64,000 bases of DNA from Ignavibacteriales bacterium (GTDB lineage Bacteria; Bacteroidota; Ignavibacteria; Ignavibacteriales; Ignavibacteriaceae): NCBI GenBank assembly GCA_012517155.1, contig JAAYVN010000110.1:1-64000 (forward strand), given 5' to 3'. A model generated the notes under the pieces. The model worked only from the letters and a program-made list of their open reading frames with translations. It was not told the origin of the DNA and ran no database searches. The number at the start of each line of letters is the position of its first letter. Position 1 is the stretch's first letter. A program made the position numbers and the translations under genes. Positions 26,089-34,145 of this stretch are shown piece by piece.

Positions 26089-27849
26089 ATGAAAAGATCG
26101 ATACTTTTGGTGGTGTTTATTTTACTTGCCGGATCATTATTCAGTCAAGTAAAAACAAATTTTGAACAGATCCTTATTGATAAAGAGAAGGATCCGACTA
26201 TTGTTTTAAAAGCCTACGAGACAGCAGGGGCCACAGGTCATCCGGTTGAAATCTATATACCCAATCAGGCACTTATGGAGGCTGTTTCAGTAGAGGACGG
26301 AAAAATTGTTTATGCAGTTATAACTAATTTTCTTCATCCATTCAAAGACGGCTACTGTACGACATGGGATGAGATACAGAAGAAATTCAATACTACAAAA
26401 GCCAGGCTTACATTTGCGGACGGGCATGTAAGCGATAATACGGGGGAAGTTCTGCAATTATCACCAAGACCGAAGGGGAGTAAATTACTGCTGGTGCCTT
26501 CTCCCACAACTTCAAGAAGAAACGTGTTTGCGTTTGATTATAATACGGGAGATCTTGTTGATACGGCATTCGTACCTTATTCATATCCAACACTCAGCAC
26601 ACCGAGGAAAGCCTTACAAATAGCAGCTGACAAAATAATAGTAGCCGATCAGGTAACAGACGGGGCTTATTTGTTTGATACGAGTGGAACGTATATTGGG
26701 ATATTCGCTCCGGCTGGAGGAGTGAACAATGCAATACTGGATAATGTGAGGGATGTGGTAATGAGGGAGAACGGCAATTTCTTAATCACGAATGCATCGG
26801 GGGCAGCACAGAACACAGTGCAGCAATTTGACGCAAACGGCGCTTACTTAAATTCATTTGCCACTCAGACGATTAACAGTCCATATTGTCTACTTTTTGT
26901 AGGAAATGAAATGTTTCTTTCAAATTCAAGCGGGACAGATGATGTTACGAGGTATGACAGGACAACCGGGGCATATAAGAATAATTTTCTTACCGGTTCG
27001 CTGAATTTCCCACAGCAGATGATACTAACTTCGGGTAATAAAGTGGCAATATGTGAATTCAGTGGCACGCTGTCGGGACTTAGGTTTTATGATGTTAACG
27101 GAGTTTTGACAGATTCAATGAAAAACGTAACGGGATTAAGAGGATGCTGGGAACTTCCGAACGGGAATTTCATTGTTACCAACAGTACCGGTATTTATGA
27201 GATTGATAAAACAACAGGAGCATTGATAAGAACTATTGTTACGGGAGTAGGTTTTTCGCTGGTTTCGGATTTTGATCCCAATTACAACATTCCAGTTGAA
27301 ATGACTTCGTTCAGGTCGAGTGTTAGCGGAAACAGTGTAACTTTAAGCTGGACAACAGCAACTGAGAAGAATAACAGAGGGTTTGAGTTACAAAGAGAGG
27401 AAAATGGAATATGGACGACTGCAGGTTTTGTTGAGGGGAATGGGACGACAGTATCGGTATCGGAATACTTATTTACCGATATCAACTTAAAGCCAGGTTC
27501 TTATTCCTACAGACTAAAACAGTCAGATTTCGACGGGGCGTTTAGGTTTTATAATCTAAATGAGACTGTGGAAGTGGGATTACCGGTTCAATTTGAACTA
27601 TCGCAGAATTATCCAAATCCATTCAATCCTTCAACTTCTATAAGATATCAATTAGCAACAAGCGGAAAGGTTAGTTTGAGGGTTTTTGATATGTTAGGGA
27701 AAGAAGTTGCGGTGCTGGTTGACGAGATTCAAGAAGCCGGGTATTATGAAATCTCATTCCGTGGTGAGAATCTTTCATCCGGCGTGTATTTCTACAGAAT
27801 TGAGGCGGGTAACTTCAGCGACATAAAGAAACTGGTGCTAGTTAAATAG
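26089..27849 (+). CDS. Secreted T9SS cargo protein with propeller-like and Ig-like domains
   Basis: About 586 residues from the ATG at 26089, with AAAGGAG 6 bases upstream. A signal peptide (MKRSILLVVFILLAGSLFSQ) is followed by a region of repeats resembling an NHL/WD-type propeller (LFDTSGTYIG, QFDANGAYLN, RYDRTTGAYK). A fibronectin-like module is marked by VTLSWTTATEKNNRGFEL, a common block in this phylum. The end is a T9SS sorting domain (LSQNYPNPFNPST ... KKLVLVK). Function beyond secretion is unknown. A strong terminator follows. Confidence 0.85.
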   Translation: MKRSILLVVFILLAGSLFSQVKTNFEQILIDKEKDPTIVLKAYETAGATGHPVEIYIPNQALMEAVSVEDGKIVYAVITNFLHPFKDGYCTTWDEIQKKFNTTKARLTFADGHVSDNTGEVLQLSPRPKGSKLLLVPSPTTSRRNVFAFDYNTGDLVDTAFVPYSYPTLSTPRKALQIAADKIIVADQVTDGAYLFDTSGTYIGIFAPAGGVNNAILDNVRDVVMRENGNFLITNASGAAQNTVQQFDANGAYLNSFATQTINSPYCLLFVGNEMFLSNSSGTDDVTRYDRTTGAYKNNFLTGSLNFPQQMILTSGNKVAICEFSGTLSGLRFYDVNGVLTDSMKNVTGLRGCWELPNGNFIVTNSTGIYEIDKTTGALIRTIVTGVGFSLVSDFDPNYNIPVEMTSFRSSVSGNSVTLSWTTATEKNNRGFELQREENGIWTTAGFVEGNGTTVSVSEYLFTDINLKPGSYSYRLKQSDFDGAFRFYNLNETVEVGLPVQFELSQNYPNPFNPSTSIRYQLATSGKVSLRVFDMLGKEVAVLVDEIQEAGYYEISFRGENLSSGVYFYRIEAGNFSDIKKLVLVK

Positions 27850-27872
27850 CAGTTTACTGAAATTGATTTAAT

Positions 27873-27900
27873 AAATGGCGACTCAGGTCGCCATTTTTTT
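27873..27900 (+). terminator. Rho-independent terminator
   Basis: AAATGGCGAC and GTCGCCATTT form a 10-bp stem with a TCAG loop. It is followed by a T run, 23 bases after the stop at 27849. Confidence 0.9.
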
Positions 27901-27978
27901 ATAATTTAATGAGAGTGGTTAAAGTTGTGTTGAATTATTCAACATAAAAGGAGAAGAGATTGGATTCTGATCGAGTTA

Positions 27979-28044
27979 AGTACGTATTCAGTACGTATTC
28001 AGTACGTATTCACCACGTATTCAGTACGTATTCACTACGTATTC
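27979..28044. repeat. 11-bp tandem repeat, six units
   Basis: Six head-to-tail copies of AGTACGTATTC. Units 1, 2, 3 and 5 are identical; unit 4 begins ACC and unit 6 begins ACT. Each unit keeps ACGTATTC. Most units contain TACGTA, a short palindrome. The array lies between the terminator of the T9SS gene and a G-rich tract. Confidence 0.9.
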
Positions 28045-28074
28045 ATATCGAAGGGAGAGGGGGGTTATAGCGGT

Positions 28075-28097
28075 GGGAAGGGGAGGGAAAGGAGGGG
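28075..28097 (+). other. Putative G-quadruplex tract
   Basis: Four G runs (GGG, GGGG, GGG, GGGG) with loops of 2, 1 and 6 bases fit the G3+N1-7 pattern. The flanking 28051-28100 is almost all purine, which is unusual in this AT-rich sequence. Confidence 0.5.
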
Positions 28098-28108
28098 CAT
28101 TGGTTGTG

Positions 28109-28131
28109 AATAGCCTCTAAATGAGGCTATT
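28109..28131 (-). terminator. Hairpin at the end of the kinase gene
   Basis: AATAGCCTC and GAGGCTATT form a perfect 9-bp stem with a TAAAT loop, overlapping the stop codon at 28130. No clear T run follows. Confidence 0.55.
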
Positions 28132-29224
28132 ATTTGGCTGATGGGATTAGGATGCTAAATTTGCTTCCTTTTCCGAATTCGGTTTCAACCTCGATAGTAC
28201 CTCCATTTTTTTCTACAAATTCTTTGCAAAGGAGCAATCCGAGACCGCTGCTGGGTTCTCCCTCAGTGCCATTATAACCGATTCGCTCGTCAATTTTAAA
28301 GAGTTTGTTTTTATATTCCTCGGTCATTCCGGTGCCATTATCGCTAACCGATATTTGAATTATTCCGGGATTTTTCATTTTTGCAGAGATTTTTACGTTA
28401 CCTCCTTTATTAGTAAATTTCACGCCATTGCTGAGAAAGTTTCTGATGACTGAGTTTATCATTTTTTCATCGGCATAAATTTTGAGATTAGGGGGTATGT
28501 CCAGGTCCAGAGAAATATTTTTCTGTGCAGCAACGGGACGAATAGTTTCAACATTTTTTTCGGCAATTTGCAAGATGTTCAATGATTTTGGAGCGAAATC
28601 AAATGAACCCCTTTGCATCTGCGACCATTCGAGGAGGTTGACAAGTAATTCATAAAGAACGGTAGCTGATTTATTAATTGACCGACTGATGTCATTTAAT
28701 TCTCTGAGTGTTAAAGAGCCGGAGTCTTCGACCATAATTTCTGTAAGCCCCAGCAATCCCTGGAAGGGGCTTCTAAGATCGTGAGCGATAATAGAAAAGA
28801 ATTTATCTTTCTGGGAGTTAATCTGGGCAAGTTTTTCGTTGGTGAGTCTGATCTCTTTTTCAGCAAATTTGCGTTCAGTAATATCCCTGAAGATGGAGAG
28901 GAGGAAGTGTTCGCCATCATGAAGATCAATGGATGAATTAGAGAGTTCGACCCACAATTCCTTGCCATTCCAAAGTTTAATCTGGCGCTCAAGATAAGGC
29001 TCGATAATATTATCCCGAAATCTGCGGACTGCGGATTCCCTAATTCTTTGAGCTTCTTCGGGGTCAAACATGATGTCGAGGAACTGACCTTCCAAGTCTG
29101 TGCGTGATTTTCCTATCAAAGAGCATAGTGCGGGATTAACCATAACGATGCGACCGTCTTTATCGAGCAATCTCATTCCATCGAATGATTTATCCCATAT
29201 TTCACGGAAGCGGAGTTCGGACAT
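28130..29224 (-). CDS. PAS-histidine kinase, probable C-terminal part of a split hybrid kinase
   Basis: A 364-residue frame with one PAS domain (about residues 1-115, ending DITERK), a HisKA domain with H-box FFSIIAHDLRSPF and an HATPase domain (NFLSNGVKF, DNGTGM, GLGLLLCKE). All kinase boxes are present. It starts in the middle of a PAS linker (SELRFREIWDKS), and the upstream frame (29173-32139) runs out at the same place after DITDRKK. A -1 shift at 29242-29248 would join them. An AGGAAG ribosome-like site 8 bases before the ATG means independent initiation is also possible. Confidence 0.85.
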   Translation of the reverse strand: MSELRFREIWDKSFDGMRLLDKDGRIVMVNPALCSLIGKSRTDLEGQFLDIMFDPEEAQRIRESAVRRFRDNIIEPYLERQIKLWNGKELWVELSNSSIDLHDGEHFLLSIFRDITERKFAEKEIRLTNEKLAQINSQKDKFFSIIAHDLRSPFQGLLGLTEIMVEDSGSLTLRELNDISRSINKSATVLYELLVNLLEWSQMQRGSFDFAPKSLNILQIAEKNVETIRPVAAQKNISLDLDIPPNLKIYADEKMINSVIRNFLSNGVKFTNKGGNVKISAKMKNPGIIQISVSDNGTGMTEEYKNKLFKIDERIGYNGTEGEPSSGLGLLLCKEFVEKNGGTIEVETEFGKGSKFSILIPSAK

Positions 29225-32139
29225 ACTGACTGCTTCCTGGGCTTTTTTCTGTCTGTAATATCTAACATAACGACTATGACCCTGGAGAAGGAATCTTTTT
29301 CTGATTCGGGGATGAAAATTCTCATAAAGACGTGGCGTAATTCTCCGGACAGGGTTTTTTGGGAAAATTCGGCTTCAAAAATAGACTGATGATTGATCAG
29401 GATATTGAGTTCATTTTTGAAGACATCGGTAGATTCTTTAGTAAAAGTACGGGGGAGATTTTTTATAAGTTCTTCGGAGTCAGATGCACCATAGAAAGAG
29501 AGGGCTGTGGTATTGACTGCAAGTACTTTTATCAGCGAAAGACAATGTTCCAACTCATGGGGATTATTATCGAAGTAATCGTTAATATCAGAAATTCCTT
29601 TTGCGGACAGTTCATCGAGATAAAGTTTTATGGCTGACAAATCTTCTTCCCAAACAACGAATGGTGCTTCGTTGAAGAGAGTGCGATATCTGGTTTCGCT
29701 TTTTACAAGTTCCTGTTTGGTCAATTCCTGTTCGATATAGATGGTGAGTTGATTAGCGATAGATTCAAGTACTTCAAGACTTTCGCGAGTATAGGCATTA
29801 TTATTCACGTAGCTTTGAATGACAATAGCCCCCAAAACCTTACCTTCATGTTCAAGGGGAACACCCAGCCAGCTTTCAGCTCTTGCACCAATAAGAGAAA
29901 TAGCACCTGAATCAGCAAGGTTCTGAATATCGTTTTTATTCAGAAGCATGGATTTTTTTTGTCTAATGACATAACCCGAAAGGGAATCGGAACAACTCCA
30001 TGAAGGGAAATCGTCCTTTTCATCTTTATCAAATGGAGCAGAAAGGAGGTCGGTTTTGGGATCGTAGAGGGCAATGAAGAAGTTAGTAGTATCAAAGAGA
30101 GCGCTGAGTTCGTTGCGAATAGTTGCACATAATTCTTCCAAAGATTTTGCAGTAACCATAGCCTCAGCGATATTAAACTGAATGTTCCTAATCAGTTCGG
30201 AATGCTTGCGATCGGTTATATCGAGCAAGGAAGTAAGCAAATGATTAAATGAACCATCATCGTTACGCTGACAGGAAACATTCATAGTGGTATAGAGGAT
30301 TGACCCGTCTTTACGAATAAAGCGTTTATCCATCTGGTAATTATCCAAATCACCAGAGAGGACACGGTTGAACAGAGCGACATCCGGAGCGAGATCGTCA
30401 GGATGGGTTAGTTCGGACCAAGTCAGTTTACGCAATTCATCTTTTGAGTAACCGAGCATTCTGCAAAGTTTGTCGTTTACTTCCACCCAGCCCTTTTCCT
30501 GGGAGGTAACGCACATACCAATAGAGCCCATCTCGAAATAGTTTCGAAATTCCTCTCTGCTTTTTTTAAGTTGTTCCTCAGTATTTTTCCTATCGGTAAT
30601 ATCGTAAATAATGCCATACCAAAGGACACTATTATCCTCAAGGAGTTCGGGCACAGCATCGGAGTAACGCCATCTTAAACCTTGATTTGGGAGGAGGACT
30701 TTGAACTCACAAAAGAAGTGAGAAAGATTCCGAGCGGACTCGAAGATAAGATCGCGAACACGCTTAGCATCGTCAGGATGAAGGCGAGTAAAAACTTTGG
30801 AGGCATCCTCACGCACCTCCTCGGGGGAGACTTCGTAAATATCTTTTATGCCGTTGCTTGCGAAGGGGAAACAAGAGTGACCATCGGGATATAATCTATA
30901 CTGATAGATAACACCGGGGACGCGCTCTGAAAGTTTATTGAGCATTTCGTGGCTTGTTGCCAATGCTTTGTTAACATTTATCCTCTCGGTAATGTTTCGA
31001 GCTAAACCGGTAGCGCCGATTATCTCAAGTTTGTCGTTTAAAATGGGATTGAAGAAGCTTTCGTACCAGTCAAGGTGCGCATCACCATAAATGCGGATAT
31101 TGTTATGAGACTCACCATTAAAAGCCCGGTCGTAATTTTGTTTTGCAACAATACGGTCTTCCTCGTTTGTAATACAATCGAGGATGTTCATTCCTAACCG
31201 GACATCCATATTGTAGGCATATTTCATTGCGTCAGAATGGGCTTTATTGAAGTAAAGGTAATGGTAATTTGTGTCAATTGAAAAAAGTATGGTATCCTTT
31301 TGTGACTCGATGCTTGATTTAAGAAGGAGTTCGGATTTGGCGATTGATTCTTCAGAAAGTTTACGTTTGGAAATATCGCGGACAATAACTAAAACCCCAT
31401 TAAGATTAACGGAGTTAAAGGATGATCCACTTACCTCAGCCCAGAAGAGGGAACCATCGTTCCTTTTTAACTGAATCTGTAAATCTTTTATTTTATAATT
31501 GTTTTTAATAGCACTTTGAAAATCGTTCATTGCAGAAGTCAGATCCGGCTCATTAATAAATTCAGAGAAATGCCTCCCCAGCATTTTTTCAGAGGAATAG
31601 CCAAAGACAGTGAGAGAAGAAGAAGAAGCATAAGTAATTATACCATCAGTATCCGTAATGGCTATAAAGTCATCAGTTTTTTCAGCAATAGCTTTAAGAA
31701 TGTTATCTGACTCATCATTATTATTCGGATTATCAGTGTGATTTTTCTTACGACCGGAATAAAAAAGACGGAATGCTGTTTTTATAGATGCATTAAGGAT
31801 ATCAATGCCGGAGTTTTTTATTACGATACCATAAGAATTAATTTTTTCTGTTTTGGAAAGTAATTCGGTTTCGCTGTGAGCTGTCAAGAAAATCAGTGGT
31901 ACTTCATGTTTTGCAATGATTTGAGCTGCGGCTTCGATACCGTCGATTCCGAATCCAAGGTTAATATCCATAAGAACGAGGTCAATATTGTCTATGGTAT
32001 TCATCATATTTATGGCGCTTTCGCCAGTGCGAGCAAGTAAAACGAAATAGCCGAGTTTTTCAAGAGAGAGTTTCTCAAGATGAGCTATATGATCATCGTC
32101 TTCGACAAGCAGCAGAGTTTTTCTGAAGTCTGTTATCAT
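29173..32139 (-). CDS. Receiver-PAS-GAF multidomain sensor, probable N-terminal part of a hybrid kinase
   Basis: A 988-residue cytoplasmic sensor. The receiver domain (about residues 7-125) has VEDDD and phospho-acceptor LVMDINLG. Four PAS domains follow (about 148-650), each ending in DI(S/T)(K/D/E)RK-type linkers. A GAF domain (about 665-815) and a fifth PAS (about 815-960) complete it. The frame ends with an out-of-context tail after DITDRKK. The frame beginning at 29224 supplies a sixth PAS and the kinase core. The receiver at the N-terminus suggests it takes a phosphate from another kinase before relaying. Confidence 0.85.
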   Translation of the reverse strand: MITDFRKTLLLVEDDDHIAHLEKLSLEKLGYFVLLARTGESAINMMNTIDNIDLVLMDINLGFGIDGIEAAAQIIAKHEVPLIFLTAHSETELLSKTEKINSYGIVIKNSGIDILNASIKTAFRLFYSGRKKNHTDNPNNNDESDNILKAIAEKTDDFIAITDTDGIITYASSSSLTVFGYSSEKMLGRHFSEFINEPDLTSAMNDFQSAIKNNYKIKDLQIQLKRNDGSLFWAEVSGSSFNSVNLNGVLVIVRDISKRKLSEESIAKSELLLKSSIESQKDTILFSIDTNYHYLYFNKAHSDAMKYAYNMDVRLGMNILDCITNEEDRIVAKQNYDRAFNGESHNNIRIYGDAHLDWYESFFNPILNDKLEIIGATGLARNITERINVNKALATSHEMLNKLSERVPGVIYQYRLYPDGHSCFPFASNGIKDIYEVSPEEVREDASKVFTRLHPDDAKRVRDLIFESARNLSHFFCEFKVLLPNQGLRWRYSDAVPELLEDNSVLWYGIIYDITDRKNTEEQLKKSREEFRNYFEMGSIGMCVTSQEKGWVEVNDKLCRMLGYSKDELRKLTWSELTHPDDLAPDVALFNRVLSGDLDNYQMDKRFIRKDGSILYTTMNVSCQRNDDGSFNHLLTSLLDITDRKHSELIRNIQFNIAEAMVTAKSLEELCATIRNELSALFDTTNFFIALYDPKTDLLSAPFDKDEKDDFPSWSCSDSLSGYVIRQKKSMLLNKNDIQNLADSGAISLIGARAESWLGVPLEHEGKVLGAIVIQSYVNNNAYTRESLEVLESIANQLTIYIEQELTKQELVKSETRYRTLFNEAPFVVWEEDLSAIKLYLDELSAKGISDINDYFDNNPHELEHCLSLIKVLAVNTTALSFYGASDSEELIKNLPRTFTKESTDVFKNELNILINHQSIFEAEFSQKTLSGELRHVFMRIFIPESEKDSFSRVIVVMLDITDRKKPRKQSVCPNSASVKYGINHSME
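29242..29248 (-). other. A-AAA-AAG slippery heptamer at the frame junction
   Basis: On the minus strand the frame reads AGA-AAA-AAG-CCC. The heptamer A-AAA-AAG is in the correct register for -1 frameshifting, as in dnaX. A -1 shift gives DRKK-AQEAVSMSELRFRE, the normal PAS linker. GGAAGC and GCTTCC downstream could pair around a 20-base loop. Confidence 0.5.
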
Positions 32140-32253
32140 AAATTAATGTGTATTAAATTTCGATTTTTTCGGTATTATTATTAAGTTACGAGGTAATTTT
32201 GATTGAGAAACAAATTGCTTTTTTTCAACAATAAACATGTTTCAATACTCAAA

Positions 32254-34131
32254 TCATACTCCGGGTAGTGTAAAGACAAAATCGGTACCCTTCCCTTTTT
32301 CGCTGAACACTTGAATACTACCTCCATGTTTCTCGACAACCTCTTTACAAAGCGTAAGTCCCAATCCAGTTCCTTTTTCCTTATTAGTTCCTTCTGTAGT
32401 GAACCTAACGCCAAGGTCGAACAGTTTTCCGATATCCTCCTTTGGGATACCAACTCCTGTGTCTGAGACTGTAACTTTAACAAATTCATTTTCCTTTTCG
32501 CCCCTTAACGAAATACTACCTCCCGCATTAGTAAACTTGACTGCGTTTGAAATAAGATTTCTTATTACCAGTTTAACCATATTAGTATCAGCCGAAATAT
32601 ACAAATTATCAGGAATTTCATTTTTTAACTCAATTCCCTTATTATTAGCTACCAAAGTCAATGGTTCAAATACTTTTTCTGTTAATTTTTTAAGAGATAT
32701 TAACTCCAAAGCTAAATTGTAGCTTTCATTTTGGAGTCTTGCCCAGTTAAGTAAATCGTCCAACATTTCAAATTGCTTCCTGAGAGCGGTATTTAACTCA
32801 GAACTAAAGAACTTGATCTCTTCCTTGCTTAAAGACTCATAATCAGTTGCAAGAATTTCGGATAATCCCAGGAAACCATCAAACGGACCTCTTAAATCGT
32901 GTGCGATTATCGAGAAGAACTTATTTTTCATGTCGTTTGCATGTTTCAGTTCCCCGGTATATTTTTCCAGTTGTATTTCACTTCTCTTTCTTTCGGTAAT
33001 ATCCGTAAAAATACTAAGGAGAAATAACTTTTCTCCCTCTTCATCAATATAGGAATTGGCTACATGGACCCAAATTTTCCTACCGTTCCACAACTCCATT
33101 TCACGTTCAAAATGTGCATCTATTTTTTTATTTTTGAATCGTTCATAATACCTTTTCTGAATATGCTCTCTCTCACTTTCGGAATAAATATCGCAAAGAG
33201 AATTCCCCTCCATTTCCTCCTTAGTTTTTCCGACCAAATCGCAAAAAGCCTTATTGACTTTTATGACTACATCATTAGCATCGGTAATCCGCATTCCACT
33301 AGCGGAGTTCTCCCAAACACCTCTGAATTCCATTTCTGAAATCTTTTGTGCTTTCTCTGCAAGTTTCCAGGCAGTAATATCTTCGACCGCACCTTCATAG
33401 AATAAAATTTTCCCCTCAGCATCTCTTACTACCCTGGCACTTTCCCTAACGTATAAAACTGATTTATCTTTTGTAAGCCATTCCGATTCAAATCCCTTTA
33501 TTTCTCCGTTTTTCTCCAGAGTCTCTTTAAAATCCTTTCTTCTATAAACCCTTTCCTCGTGCTCATCTTCAAGGTTTAATTTTGCGACTTCTTCAAATGA
33601 GTCATATCCGAGCAAATTTATTAATTTGGGATTTGCCAGCAGAATTTTTCCGTCAGGTGTGGTTCTGTATAATCCGACGACACTTTTTTCAAATATGGTT
33701 CTGAACTGCTCCTCTGCATGTCTTAACTTTAATTCAGTTTCTCTTTTTTCCCGAAGTTGAATGATTTTTTTAATTGCACTTTGTATTGCCGGTTGAATTC
33801 TTCTGAGGCTATCCTTCAGGATATAATCATCAGCACCCGCTTTTATGCATTCGACTGCTGTCATTTCATTAATTGAGCCGGTAATAAGGATAAATGGGGT
33901 GTCAGGATACTTTTCATTTCTGACCTTCAACGCTTCCAACCCACTAAAACCGTGCAAAGTATAGTCAGACAAAATGACATCCGGCACATTGATTTTTAAA
34001 GCTGATATATATTCATCCTCAAGTTCAACCAACTTAATATCGGCATCATAATGTTTTTTAATTTCAATTGATATAAGCTTGGCATCACTTGGATTATCCT
34101 CTATCAACAAAACTTTTAATTTTTCTTTCAT
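32254..34131 (-). CDS. Receiver-PAS-PAS histidine kinase
   Basis: A 625-residue cytoplasmic protein. The receiver domain (about 1-125) has LLIEDNPSD and VILSDYTLHGF; two PAS domains follow (about 134-260 and 265-390). The HisKA domain has FFSIIAHDLRGPFDG, and the HATPase domain has NLISNAVKF, DTGVGIP and GTGLGLTLCKE. All boxes are intact. It is 14 bases after the degenerate membrane kinase gene and is likely co-transcribed with it. Its PAS-kinase half closely resembles the split kinase at 28130-32139, suggesting duplication. Confidence 0.92.
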   Translation of the reverse strand: MKEKLKVLLIEDNPSDAKLISIEIKKHYDADIKLVELEDEYISALKINVPDVILSDYTLHGFSGLEALKVRNEKYPDTPFILITGSINEMTAVECIKAGADDYILKDSLRRIQPAIQSAIKKIIQLREKRETELKLRHAEEQFRTIFEKSVVGLYRTTPDGKILLANPKLINLLGYDSFEEVAKLNLEDEHEERVYRRKDFKETLEKNGEIKGFESEWLTKDKSVLYVRESARVVRDAEGKILFYEGAVEDITAWKLAEKAQKISEMEFRGVWENSASGMRITDANDVVIKVNKAFCDLVGKTKEEMEGNSLCDIYSESEREHIQKRYYERFKNKKIDAHFEREMELWNGRKIWVHVANSYIDEEGEKLFLLSIFTDITERKRSEIQLEKYTGELKHANDMKNKFFSIIAHDLRGPFDGFLGLSEILATDYESLSKEEIKFFSSELNTALRKQFEMLDDLLNWARLQNESYNLALELISLKKLTEKVFEPLTLVANNKGIELKNEIPDNLYISADTNMVKLVIRNLISNAVKFTNAGGSISLRGEKENEFVKVTVSDTGVGIPKEDIGKLFDLGVRFTTEGTNKEKGTGLGLTLCKEVVEKHGGSIQVFSEKGKGTDFVFTLPGV

Positions 34132-34145
34132 ACTATTTTAGGTTT

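Noticed and set aside
27979-28044. The repeats as a CRISPR array
   Set aside because: Units are 11 bp and directly adjacent, with no spacers and no cas genes in the window.
32140-32253. A dif recombination site at the strand-composition switch
   Set aside because: TTAAGTTAC partly fits a XerD arm, but the XerC arm does not match, so I do not claim a terminus.
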